Translations under genes and position numbers: made by a program
In this document: piece by piece, positions 36,279-44,744 of the stretch
Position numbering within the stretch: the first letter of the stretch is position 1
Layout of the letters: each line of letters begins with the position of its first letter
The notes under the pieces: generated by a model
Databases searched by the model: none
Seen by the model: the letters and a program-made list of their open reading frames with translations, nothing else
Told to the model about the DNA's origin: nothing
Assembly (NCBI GenBank): GCA_041737175.1
Contig: JBGSSF010000024.1
Span: forward strand, 276,136 to 340,135
DNA: 64,000 nucleotides
Source: UBA5072 sp041737175
GTDB taxonomy: Bacteria > Bacteroidota > Bacteroidia > Bacteroidales > UBA10428
Reading direction: 5' to 3'

Positions 36279-37553
36279 ATGAAAAATCGTTTTCTTGCTT
36301 ACATCATTGTGTGTATGTTTTTCGTGGATTCCTGTCAGAGGGAAGACCCCGAACCAGCTAAACCTAAAGGTCTTCTTGAAGTGAATGTCGGCCTTTTCAT
36401 GAATGTCAATGAAGTTAACAGTCATTTGAAATCAACACTCGGAGCGGAGGATTTTAAGGTCATAATTTATAATACAGCGGGTGAAGAAGTGATTGCATAT
36501 GAAAGGGCATCTGAAATGCCTGCTGAGATTGAGCTTGAGATTGGTAATTATTACGTGGCCGCCCATTCCGACAATAATTCTCCGGCAGCCTTTGAAAATC
36601 CCTACTATTACGGGAAATCGGATCCTTTTACCATCATCGCAGGCTCTTCACATACAGCAACAGTGAATTGCGAACTGGCAAATACCATGGTATCTGTAGT
36701 ATATTCTGAAAATATAAAAAACAACTTTACCGGTTACACAACCACCGTTAGTACTTCCGCAGGATCATTAACATTCACAGCAGTGGAAACCAGGGCTGGA
36801 TTTTTTCAACCCCTTCCGCTCAGTATTTCCGCTGTGCTGACCCGCGAAAAACCTGACGGATCGGTCGAAAATACAACGCTGACCGGGGCTATTGCTTCGC
36901 CTCAGCCTAAAAAGCATTACGAAATTCATATTGATGCTGCAGGCGGAACGGGAACTGTACTTTTTGAAATTAACCTGGATGAAAGTACAGATCCTGTCGA
37001 AATTGTTGAAATCACCGGTGGCAATAATCACCCTGCGGCCGGAGAGATTGCGCAGGGAGGTCTTCTGATTACCGAAATCATGTACGATCCGGCATCACTT
37101 TCAGATACGGAAGGTGAATGGTTTGAAGTGTACAACAACACCAACTCAGCCATTGATTTACAGAATCTGGTGATCCGAAAAAATGATTCGGAAAGTCATA
37201 TTATTAACAGTCAGGTTATCCTTGCATCCCATGGATACTGCATTCTTGCACGTACTGAAAATGCAGTTCCCGGGGATAAATATACCTATCTTACCGACAT
37301 TACCCTGAACAATACAGGTGCCATTCTTTCCATTTGCAATCATGGAACAGACGGAACGGACGGGTCTGTCATCTGTTCGGTGGATTATGGTTCCGATGGA
37401 TTTCCAGGTGCCAGCGGTGCTTCCATTTGTCTGGATCCCGATAAACTTAATGTGACAGAGGCTGTAACCGCAGGGGCCTGGTGTGTTTCATCTTCCGCCT
37501 ATGGTTCGGGCGATCTCGGAACACCTGGCTCCATGAATGACAATTGCAATTAA
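36279..37553 (+). CDS. DUF4493 plus lamin-tail-domain lipoprotein
   Basis: A 424-residue predicted lipoprotein. A short signal precedes Cys19 (FFVDSCQRE). Residues about 30-250 fit the DUF4493 family (GLLEVNVGL, then GYYVAAHSDN-like EIGNYYVAAHSDN, and a Cys-containing CELANTMVSVVYSENI). Residues about 265-420 form a lamin-tail (LTD) domain: LLITEIMYDPASLSDTEGEW, FEVYNNTNSAIDLQNLVI, then a GCxxxDPDKLN-like end. LTD domains bind surfaces or nucleic acid in other settings; here an outer-membrane role is likely but undefined. It is isolated between the SDR gene and the polysaccharide block. Confidence 0.85.
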   Translation: MKNRFLAYIIVCMFFVDSCQREDPEPAKPKGLLEVNVGLFMNVNEVNSHLKSTLGAEDFKVIIYNTAGEEVIAYERASEMPAEIELEIGNYYVAAHSDNNSPAAFENPYYYGKSDPFTIIAGSSHTATVNCELANTMVSVVYSENIKNNFTGYTTTVSTSAGSLTFTAVETRAGFFQPLPLSISAVLTREKPDGSVENTTLTGAIASPQPKKHYEIHIDAAGGTGTVLFEINLDESTDPVEIVEITGGNNHPAAGEIAQGGLLITEIMYDPASLSDTEGEWFEVYNNTNSAIDLQNLVIRKNDSESHIINSQVILASHGYCILARTENAVPGDKYTYLTDITLNNTGAILSICNHGTDGTDGSVICSVDYGSDGFPGASGASICLDPDKLNVTEAVTAGAWCVSSSAYGSGDLGTPGSMNDNCN

Positions 37554-37590
37554 AGAGTAAATCTTCCTTCTGATTCTTACCAGTACCCAT

Positions 37591-37671
37591 AAGCCCCGGA
37601 TTGCCGAAGTTATATTTCATTAAGTAATCCCGTTCTGCCGCAAACCTCTCTTAAGCAACCGGGGCTTTTTT
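37591..37671 (+). terminator. Long-range stem with T-run after the DUF4493 lipoprotein gene
   Basis: AAGCCCCGG (37591-37599) pairs with CCGGGGCTT (37659-37667), and the T-run ends at 37671. The 9-bp GC-rich stem closes a 59-nt loop, longer than a normal terminator loop. It is a probable Rho-independent terminator for the lipoprotein gene, or the closing stem of a small structured RNA. Confidence 0.55.
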
Positions 37672-37704
37672 CATGGCCAATTATTATTGCGTGTTGATAA
37701 AGGA

Positions 37705-37737
37705 TTGCATTTTAGGGTATCATTTTATGTAAATTTG
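37705..37737 (+). promoter_or_regulatory. Putative promoter of the phosphoglycosyl transferase gene
   Basis: TTG (37705-37707), 22 nt, then TAAATTTG (37730-37737), matching the Bacteroidota -33/-7 pattern. It lies 40 nt upstream of the ATG at 37778. Confidence 0.55.
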
Positions 37738-37777
37738 CAGGGGAATATTAAATTCATTCGGTTACACTCCTGGAAAG

Positions 37778-39310
37778 ATGCAGAAAGGTTTTATTGCCGG
37801 TTTTATTAGCGATATGTTAGTAGTAACGGCTTCTTTTGCCTTATGTGTTTGGATAAAGCCGGGAGCCAGCACTTCTTATTATACAGGATATTTTCATTCC
37901 TTTTTGCTATTTCTTTTCATCTGGATGATTATTTCATTTGCGATGGAAAAATACAGCTTCAGGGTGGTTAAAACCTGGCTGATGTTCCTCAAGAAGATTC
38001 TGATAGCCAATCTTATCATTTTCTTCATCGTGACCAGCATGATGTATCTTTTTCAGAGCTTTAACTATTCACGGTTCATTGTGCTGGGTACGGTAGGGAT
38101 TGCCAGTCTGGCAGAGCTTCTTTTGGGATCAATGTATTTCCTGATTGTCAATACCCGCATCAGGTATGAAAACGGTACGCCTGGACAATTCTTTAATGGC
38201 AACCGAATCAGGATGAAAGAGAAGACACCGGTATTCCGCATTAAAAAAGCAGTGCCAAGATACAATTTTGAATTGAGGGAGGAGTACCTTAAAAATGAAA
38301 TAGGGGAAGCCGCCTTTAATTATATTATCAACTATGCCGCGATTGATTCACCCAATACCCTGGTCATAGCCACAACAACAAGATTCAATATTGACGCTCA
38401 GATCCAACGTTCCTTTGATTGTATTGTGAATGTAAAACGGGTAAATGATTTCCGATATATCAATAAGTACTTTGAATCGGTAAATTCAAAACTACCGGTT
38501 GGAGGACTTTTCATTGATCATTTTGAATCCAAGAACATGCGGAAAAGGCGTATTCTTAATAAATTTCCGACAGGCATCAATTATATCTACTATACGCTTG
38601 ATTTCATCATAAAAAGGGTTTTCCCAAAGTTTGCGCTGACCAAGAAAATCTATTTTGTCTTAACGCGGGGTGAAAACCGTGTTCTCTCCAAGGCGGAGGC
38701 TTTTGGGCGACTCTATTCATGCGGATTTGAAATCATTGACGAAAGGGTAATCGACAAATGCCTGTATTTTGTTGCCATTAAGGTCAAGGAACCCCTGTAT
38801 CCAAAGAATCCAAGTTATGGTCCGATGATTGCGCTGGAGAGAATCGGGAAAGGCGGCAAGCCCATTAAGGTTTATAAAATGCGAACCATGCATCCTTACG
38901 CTGAGTACCTTCAGGATTATATTTATGAAAAGACCGGATTGCAGGAGGGCGGCAAATTCAGAGATGACTTCAGGGTAACCACGCTGGGCAGAATAATGCG
39001 TTCTTCCTGGCTGGATGAATTGCCTATGCTGATCAATCTTTTAAAAGGAGACCTGAAATTATTTGGCGTAAGGCCTTTAAGCCGGCAATACTTTAAATTG
39101 TATACACTTGAACTGCAGAAACTGCGGATCCAAAGCAAACCCGGGCTGATCCCGCCATTCTATGTTGATTACCCCAAAACCCTGGATGAAATTATCGCTT
39201 CTGAACTCAGGTACCTGAAAGCGTATGAAAAACATCCCTTCCGAACCGACTGGGCTTATTTCTGGAAAGCGGTTTTCAATATTGTATTCAGAAAGTACAG
39301 AAGCAAATAA
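37778..39310 (+). CDS. Phosphoglycosyl transferase (bacterial sugar transferase) with unusual middle domain
   Basis: A 510-residue initiating transferase for surface polysaccharide. Residues 1-120 hold four hydrophobic helices. A mostly soluble middle region (about 170-345; CIVNVKRVNDFRYINKYFESVN, then RGENRVLSKAEAFGRLYSCGFE) has no domain I can name with confidence. The catalytic Bac_transf part (about 350-505) has ERIGKGGKPIKVYKMRTM and the Asp413-Glu414 dyad in SSWLDELPMLINLLKGDLKLFG followed by RPLSRQY. It should transfer a sugar phosphate from UDP- or GDP-sugar to undecaprenyl phosphate. The hydrophobic re-entrant helix that normally precedes this domain (KRxxD...) is not visible. The gene is convergent with the Wza-like gene, with 3 nt between stops. 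Confidence 0.9.
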   Translation: MQKGFIAGFISDMLVVTASFALCVWIKPGASTSYYTGYFHSFLLFLFIWMIISFAMEKYSFRVVKTWLMFLKKILIANLIIFFIVTSMMYLFQSFNYSRFIVLGTVGIASLAELLLGSMYFLIVNTRIRYENGTPGQFFNGNRIRMKEKTPVFRIKKAVPRYNFELREEYLKNEIGEAAFNYIINYAAIDSPNTLVIATTTRFNIDAQIQRSFDCIVNVKRVNDFRYINKYFESVNSKLPVGGLFIDHFESKNMRKRRILNKFPTGINYIYYTLDFIIKRVFPKFALTKKIYFVLTRGENRVLSKAEAFGRLYSCGFEIIDERVIDKCLYFVAIKVKEPLYPKNPSYGPMIALERIGKGGKPIKVYKMRTMHPYAEYLQDYIYEKTGLQEGGKFRDDFRVTTLGRIMRSSWLDELPMLINLLKGDLKLFGVRPLSRQYFKLYTLELQKLRIQSKPGLIPPFYVDYPKTLDEIIASELRYLKAYEKHPFRTDWAYFWKAVFNIVFRKYRSK

Positions 39311-39313
39311 AAA

Positions 39314-40114
39314 TTATTTATTGATATAATTCAACACCAGAATCAACGTTGAAATCGATGTAAATGCCAGTGAGATGGTAGGCATGTTGATGCGGAAAGT
39401 TTTGTTCTTGATCGGCTCAACATAAATAATATCGTTGGGTAGAAGAAAAAATCCATCCGAGGTCAGGATATTTTTGCTTGTCAGATCGAGCCGGAATGAC
39501 CTGGTGCCCTCGGCGGAAGGTCGCAACACCAGCACCCGTTTGCGGTCACCGTAATCGGTGATGTCGCCGGCCATGCTGACGGCTTCAAGGACAGTCAGCT
39601 GACTGTTAAAATTGTTATATGTGCCGGGACGGTTGACCTCGCCGATTACTGAAACTTTGAAGGAAATGAGTTTAACAATAACAGTTGCATCCTTCAGGAA
39701 CTGGTCCGCGCGTTTGCGAATGGATGAAATAGCCTCGTCCATCGTTTTGCCGGCAATCAGAACCTTTCCCAAGATGGGAATTTCAATGTAACCCGAATCG
39801 CTTACAGTATATCCGTTGATGAATAAACTTGTTTCATTCTGAAAGAGGTTTTGCTGGTAGGAACCAATAGTCTGATTTACCAGGTTGCTCATATCCTCGT
39901 TCAGTGAATAGATCTTGATGTACAGGATATCGCGGGTTTGGATCAGATATTCAGGACGGCTTTTGGGATAAAAGCCTTCTGTGGAAGTAGAATCCACATT
40001 TCTTAAATAAACAAGTTGCCGGTGTGAGGTACAGGAAGTAAAAGCGAATGCAAAGCAGGCTGCAAGCAGCAAAAGGAATGTGCCTGGACTGGTTGCGTTG
40101 TTGCGGTATTTCAT
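39314..40114 (-). CDS. Polysaccharide export lipoprotein (Wza/BexD-like)
   Basis: A 266-residue outer-membrane exporter for capsule or exopolysaccharide. A signal with candidate lipid Cys near residue 28 (AFTSCTS) is followed by the export domain (YLIQTRDILYIKIYSLNED, then GYIEIPILGKVLIAGKT). An SLBB segment follows (VIGEVNRPGTYNNFNSQLTVLEAVSMAGDI), and a C-terminal hydrophobic stretch could cross the outer membrane as in Wza. It is the last gene of the minus-strand sugar block, 11 nt after fcl. The matching kinase-type co-polymerase gene is at 23.2 kb. Confidence 0.92.
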   Translation of the reverse strand: MKYRNNATSPGTFLLLLAACFAFAFTSCTSHRQLVYLRNVDSTSTEGFYPKSRPEYLIQTRDILYIKIYSLNEDMSNLVNQTIGSYQQNLFQNETSLFINGYTVSDSGYIEIPILGKVLIAGKTMDEAISSIRKRADQFLKDATVIVKLISFKVSVIGEVNRPGTYNNFNSQLTVLEAVSMAGDITDYGDRKRVLVLRPSAEGTRSFRLDLTSKNILTSDGFFLLPNDIIYVEPIKNKTFRINMPTISLAFTSISTLILVLNYINK

Positions 40115-40125
40115 CGGGTCACAAT

Positions 40126-41247
40126 TTAAGCAAGATACTCCTGGTAAACCTTTTTTACCCCGTCTTCCAGACTGATTTTTTCCTGCCAGCCAAGTTCGTG
40201 GATCTTTTTAACACTGAGCAGTTTCTGAAAAGTACCATCGGGCTTGGAGGTGTCCCACTCAATGACGCCATCAAAACCGATTACATCTTTTACAAGAATG
40301 GCTAAATCCTTAATTGTCAAGTCATTACCTGTACCGATATTGATGTGTGTATTCCTGATTTCAATTTTGGAGTCCCGGGAGGTAATTTTATCCGAGTACT
40401 TGTCCTTAACGAGATCCTTGAAATCAACACTTTCCATAACGTAAACGCAGGCGTCGGCCATGTCATCGGAATGCAGGAATTCGCGACGCGGCACTCCGGA
40501 ACCCCATAACCTGACAGTTACGGGAGCTTCTGCGGAGATATGTCTGAAAATGCCGTATTTTTCAAGCTTTTCGCCGATTTCAATTATGGTTGAATTGCCG
40601 TCGACACCTTCAACTGGCCTTTTGTTAAAATCCTTCCGGATGGCCTCCCAGTCATCCTCAATTAGGCATTTGGCAAGATGCATTTTACGTATAATGGCCG
40701 GCAAAACGTGCGATTTTTCCAGATCGTAATTGTCATTTGTGCCATAAAGATTAGTGGGCATTACTGATATGTAATTGGTGCCATACTGGATATTATAGCT
40801 TTCACACATTTTTATACCCGCAATTTTGGCGATGGCATAGGGTTCGTTGGTGTATTCAAGCACATCCGTCAGGAGGTACTTTTCTTTTAAAGGCTGTGGT
40901 GCCAATTTGGGATAGATACATGAACTGCCGAGGAACAAAAGCTTTTTCACACCGTTCAAATAGCAGGCATGGATAACATTGCACTGTATCATCATGTTTT
41001 CATAGATGAACTGTCCCCGGTAAATGTTGTTGGCTACAATACCGCCAACTTTGGCAGCAGCCAAAAAGACATATTCCGGTTTTTCCCTGACAAAGAATTC
41101 ATTGGCAGAGCGCTGATCCATCAGATCCAGCTCAGGATAATCACGTGTTATGATATTGTGATATCCTTTTTTCGCAAGGTTCCGCATAAGTGCGCTACCT
41201 ACGAGGCCAGTATGTCCTGCCAGATATATTTTGCTGTCCTTTTTCAT
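40126..41247 (-). CDS. fcl: GDP-L-fucose synthase
   Basis: A 373-residue epimerase-reductase that turns GDP-4-keto-6-deoxy-mannose into GDP-L-fucose with NADPH. It has GHTGLVGSALMRNLAKKG, LAAAKVGGIVANN, and the catalytic Tyr-Lys in NEPYAIAKIAGIKMCE with the Ser of LGSSCIYP. It is about 50 residues longer than the Escherichia coli enzyme, mainly from an insertion after LIEDDWEAIRKDFNKRP (before TVRLWGSG), as in other Bacteroidota Fcl proteins. It lies directly after gmd (18 nt), so the pair makes GDP-L-fucose. Confidence 0.95.
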   Translation of the reverse strand: MKKDSKIYLAGHTGLVGSALMRNLAKKGYHNIITRDYPELDLMDQRSANEFFVREKPEYVFLAAAKVGGIVANNIYRGQFIYENMMIQCNVIHACYLNGVKKLLFLGSSCIYPKLAPQPLKEKYLLTDVLEYTNEPYAIAKIAGIKMCESYNIQYGTNYISVMPTNLYGTNDNYDLEKSHVLPAIIRKMHLAKCLIEDDWEAIRKDFNKRPVEGVDGNSTIIEIGEKLEKYGIFRHISAEAPVTVRLWGSGVPRREFLHSDDMADACVYVMESVDFKDLVKDKYSDKITSRDSKIEIRNTHINIGTGNDLTIKDLAILVKDVIGFDGVIEWDTSKPDGTFQKLLSVKKIHELGWQEKISLEDGVKKVYQEYLA

Positions 41248-41265
41248 GGTAAGCGAAAAACAAAA

Positions 41266-42387
41266 TTATTCAAAATAATTCAAAGTCTGGTAATCTCCAT
41301 TCTTCAGATACACTTCCTTATGCATGAGTTTAATATCACTTTGCACCATATCACTGACCAGCGCTTTTAAGTCGTATTCCGGGATCCAATTCAGTTTTGT
41401 CTTTGCTTTTATTGGATCGCCTATCAGAAGATCCACTTCAGTTGGTCTGAAATAGCGCGGATCAATGGCCAGAATTTCTTTATCCTTGTCGACCTGATAT
41501 CTGCTGTCAGAACAGGATTTTATATATCCTTTTTCGTCGGCCCCGGATCCCCTGAATTCAATTTCTATTCCTACCTCGCTAAAAGCCATTCTGACAAAAT
41601 CACGTATTTGGGTAGTTTTTCCGGTAGCAATAACAAAATCTTCGGGTTGATCCTGCTGCAAAATGAGGTACATTGCCCTGATATAATCCTTGGCATGACC
41701 CCAGTCGCGCTTCGATGAAAGGTTCCCGAGATAAAGTTTGTCCTGTAAGCCAAGCGCAATGCGTGCAACAGCCCGAGTTATTTTGCGGGTGACAAAGGTT
41801 TCACCCCGAATGGGGGATTCATGATTGAAAAGAATGCCATTGCAGGCGAACATATTATAGGCTTCACGGTAATTCACCGTTATCCAGTAAGCATATAATT
41901 TAGCCACAGCATAGGGACTTCGCGGATAAAAGGGAGTTTTCTCCGATTGAGGCACTTCCTGTACCAAACCATACAGTTCACTGGTTGAAGCCTGATAAAA
42001 TCTGGTTTTATGTGTAAGACCCAGGATACGGATGGCTTCAAGAATTCTCAGGGCGCCTATACCATCTGCATTCGCGGTATATTCAGGTGTGTCGAAACTT
42101 ACCTTTACATGACTCATGGCGGCCAGGTTATAGATTTCATCCGGTTGTGTTTCCTGAATGATACGGATGAGATTGGTAGAGTCAGTCAGATCGCTGTAAT
42201 GGAGGACAAAATTTCTGTTTTCCACATGCGGATCAAGGTATAAATGGTCAATCCTTTCTGTGTTGAAAAGGGAACTTCTTCTTTTGGTCCCATGAACAAC
42301 ATAGCCTTTTTTAAGCAGGAATTCAGCGAGATATGCTCCATCCTGTCCGGTAATTCCGGTAATTAATGCTATTTTTTGCCTGTTCAT
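41266..42387 (-). CDS. gmd: GDP-mannose 4,6-dehydratase
   Basis: A 373-residue extended SDR that dehydrates GDP-D-mannose to GDP-4-keto-6-deoxy-D-mannose. It shows the cofactor motif ITGITGQDGAYLAEFLLKKGY, YNLAAMSHVKVSF, the catalytic Tyr-Lys in SPYAVAKLYAYWI, NHESPIRGETFVTRKITR, and KRDWGHAKDYI. All these are diagnostic of Gmd. It precedes fcl in the same direction. GDP-mannose itself must come from genes elsewhere, as no ManB or ManC is in the window. Confidence 0.96.
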   Translation of the reverse strand: MNRQKIALITGITGQDGAYLAEFLLKKGYVVHGTKRRSSLFNTERIDHLYLDPHVENRNFVLHYSDLTDSTNLIRIIQETQPDEIYNLAAMSHVKVSFDTPEYTANADGIGALRILEAIRILGLTHKTRFYQASTSELYGLVQEVPQSEKTPFYPRSPYAVAKLYAYWITVNYREAYNMFACNGILFNHESPIRGETFVTRKITRAVARIALGLQDKLYLGNLSSKRDWGHAKDYIRAMYLILQQDQPEDFVIATGKTTQIRDFVRMAFSEVGIEIEFRGSGADEKGYIKSCSDSRYQVDKDKEILAIDPRYFRPTEVDLLIGDPIKAKTKLNWIPEYDLKALVSDMVQSDIKLMHKEVYLKNGDYQTLNYFE

Positions 42388-42413
42388 AAACTTTGAATTT
42401 AGGGTATAGGAAG

Positions 42414-43367
42414 TTACTTAATATTCTTGCATAGTTTGTGATATTCCCCTTTCAGGCCAACCGGAGTGGCATTTCTGATCTGGTATACAATCTCAACGGA
42501 AGGACGTACATCCTGCAATCCAAATCCCCTTCCTGCCAAAATTTCTTCATAACTCATGGTATGCAAATCGGTAAATCCTTCGCTGAATTCAATCTCTGTT
42601 TTATCCATGATGATGGACCTATATGTCCGTAAACCCTTTTCTCTGACCGGTTCCGGCAGATCATCGGCGTCGAGGCTGAGGAACCATCTGATACGTGCCT
42701 TTTCGAGTTCAAGGTAACCAGATGCTTTATTGATATGAAGCACATTAACCACGTTTTTCTTAACTGCACCAAAAATCCAGGTCAGCATATCAAAAAAATG
42801 GATACCAATGTTGGTGGCAATGCCACCTGACTTTTCGATGTTGCCTTTCCAGGATGTGTAATACCAGTTTCCCCGGCTTGTAATATAAGTAAGATCAAGA
42901 TCATGAACAACATTGGCAGGAGCTGAATCCATTTTCTTTTTGAGATCAATCAAGACGGGATGCAAACGCAACTGCAGAATGGTGTTGATCTTTTTGCCAT
43001 AATCCTTTTCAATTTCATTCAGGGCATCAATATTCCAGGGATTCAGCACAAGTGGTTTCTCGCAGATTGCGCTGGCTCCTGAACGCAGGGCAAAGCGGAT
43101 ATGAGAATCATGGAGATAGTTGGGGGAACAGATGCTGACATAATCAAGCTGGATTCCTGAGCGTCTTAGTTTATCAACATGCCTGTCGAATCTTTCAAAT
43201 TCAACAAAAAAATGACTGTCGGGGAAATAACTGTCAATTATTCCAACACTGTCCGCCGGATCAAGTGTTGCCAGCAGGATATTCTGTGTGTCCTTGATAG
43301 CTTTAAGATGTCTGACTGCAATATATCCGCCTACTCCGATTATGGCAAACTTCTTTTGACTTGTCAT
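42414..43367 (-). CDS. wlbA: WlbA/WbpB-like UDP-HexNAcA 3-dehydrogenase (Gfo/Idh/MocA family)
   Basis: A 317-residue oxidoreductase. The N-terminal GVGGYIAVRHLKAIKDTQN, SICSPNYLHDSHIRFALRSGA with the catalytic Lys in CEKPLVLNPWN, and the C-terminal SYEEILAGRGFGLQDVRPS all match WlbA/WbpB. These oxidise carbon 3 of UDP-N-acetyl-glucosaminuronic acid, with recycling of the cofactor. The preceding gene encodes the 6-dehydrogenase that should supply this substrate. The next pathway enzymes (WlbC/WbpE aminotransferase, WlbB/WbpD acetyltransferase) are absent from the window. Confidence 0.88.
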   Translation of the reverse strand: MTSQKKFAIIGVGGYIAVRHLKAIKDTQNILLATLDPADSVGIIDSYFPDSHFFVEFERFDRHVDKLRRSGIQLDYVSICSPNYLHDSHIRFALRSGASAICEKPLVLNPWNIDALNEIEKDYGKKINTILQLRLHPVLIDLKKKMDSAPANVVHDLDLTYITSRGNWYYTSWKGNIEKSGGIATNIGIHFFDMLTWIFGAVKKNVVNVLHINKASGYLELEKARIRWFLSLDADDLPEPVREKGLRTYRSIIMDKTEIEFSEGFTDLHTMSYEEILAGRGFGLQDVRPSVEIVYQIRNATPVGLKGEYHKLCKNIK

Positions 43368-43382
43368 TGTTGTATTTCCGGT

Positions 43383-44678
43383 TTATAAACTGATATAGGT
43401 TAGATTTTTGATCTTGTTGCGGTAAATGCCCTTCACATCCATTACTATTCCTTTTTCAGATAAATGCGAGATGAAATAGTCTTCAGTGAGATTGGAATAA
43501 TCTCTGTGTGCAACAGCAACTATAATGGCGGCATAATCGCTGCCCGGCTTTTTGCATAAAGAAAAGCCATATTCCTTTTTCAATTCTTCGGATGAGGCAT
43601 AAGGGTCAATGATGTCAACTGTTACGCCATAAGACTTCAATTCATTAACGACGTCGGCTACTTTCGAATTCCTGATATCACTTACATTTTCCTTAAAAGT
43701 GGCACCCAGGACCAATACTTTGGAGTGGAGAACGTTTTTGCCGGCCTTTATGATTTTTTTAACTACTTCGGTGGCGATGTATTTTCCCATGCCATCATTA
43801 ACTGCCCGTCCGGAATTGATTACCTGGGCAGCATGACCAAGTTCAGCGGCTTTAAAGGTCAGGTAGTAGGGATCAACACCGATGCAATGCCCGCCAACCA
43901 GACCTGGAAAAAACTTCAGGAAATTCCACTTGGTACCTGCGGCTTCAAGAACTTCAAAAGTATTAATGCCCATTTTATTAAATATCATGGAAAGTTCATT
44001 CATGAGGGCAATGTTAACATCGCGTTGGGTATTCTCAATGATCTTGGCAGCCTCGGCAACTTTAATCGATGAAGCCTTGAATACTCCGGCTTTTACTACG
44101 AGAGCATATACTTTGGCCACTTCATCGAGTGCTTCTTCATCACAGGCTGATACTATTTTTGTGATGGATGTGATTGTATGTTCCTTATCTCCGGGATTTA
44201 TTCTTTCAGGAGAATATCCCAGTTTAAAGTCAATACCGCATTTGAGTCCGGATAACTCTTCAAGGATTGTACGGCATTCTTCATCAGTGGTACCGGGATA
44301 AACTGTGGATTCATACACCACGTAATCTCCTTTTTTCAGAATCGAACCAACTGTTCGTGTAGCGGAGAGCAAGGGGGTCAGATCAGGCAGGTTATGTTTG
44401 TCGATGGGAGTGGGTACGGCAACGATATGAAAAGCAGCCTTTTTCAAAACATTTTTGTCCGCAGTGAATAGAATATCGGTATTTTGAAAGACCTCAGCCT
44501 CCAGTTCATCACTTGGGTCAATGCCCTTTTTCATCATTTCGATGCGGGAGGAATTTATGTCAAATCCGATAACCTTTATTTTCCGGGCAAAAGCCAGGGC
44601 TATAGGAAGCCCTACATAGCCGAGGCCTACCAGGGAAAGGCTGGCTTCTTTCTTAAGTAGCTTATCATAGATACGCAT
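43383..44678 (-). CDS. UDP-N-acetylhexosamine 6-dehydrogenase (WbpA/WbpO family)
   Basis: A 431-residue nucleotide-sugar dehydrogenase. The NAD motif is LVGLGYVGLPIALAFA. YSPERINPGDKEHT and the substrate segment GLVGGHCIGVDPYYLTFKA carry the active-site Cys. A C-terminal Rossmann half includes VLVLGATFKENVSDIRNSK. Together they place it in the WbpA/WbpO/TviB branch, which oxidises UDP-GlcNAc or UDP-GalNAc to the uronic acid, rather than the UDP-glucose branch. The downstream WlbA-like gene (15 nt) supports UDP-GlcNAcA as product. It starts the sugar operon, 66 nt after metK. Confidence 0.9.
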   Translation of the reverse strand: MRIYDKLLKKEASLSLVGLGYVGLPIALAFARKIKVIGFDINSSRIEMMKKGIDPSDELEAEVFQNTDILFTADKNVLKKAAFHIVAVPTPIDKHNLPDLTPLLSATRTVGSILKKGDYVVYESTVYPGTTDEECRTILEELSGLKCGIDFKLGYSPERINPGDKEHTITSITKIVSACDEEALDEVAKVYALVVKAGVFKASSIKVAEAAKIIENTQRDVNIALMNELSMIFNKMGINTFEVLEAAGTKWNFLKFFPGLVGGHCIGVDPYYLTFKAAELGHAAQVINSGRAVNDGMGKYIATEVVKKIIKAGKNVLHSKVLVLGATFKENVSDIRNSKVADVVNELKSYGVTVDIIDPYASSEELKKEYGFSLCKKPGSDYAAIIVAVAHRDYSNLTEDYFISHLSEKGIVMDVKGIYRNKIKNLTYISL

Positions 44679-44744
44679 AAAACTGGAATTTTATTAGTTA
44701 ATAAATGGATTCAGTTAGGAGCTGACCAGAATGGAAAGGGAGGA

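Noticed and set aside
37592..37666. A 75-nt element with a 7-bp GC-rich closing stem that looks tRNA-sized
   Set aside because: No D-arm or T-arm sequence (no GTTCRA-type T-loop) and a T-run follows the 3' arm, so it is a terminator or small RNA candidate, not a tRNA.
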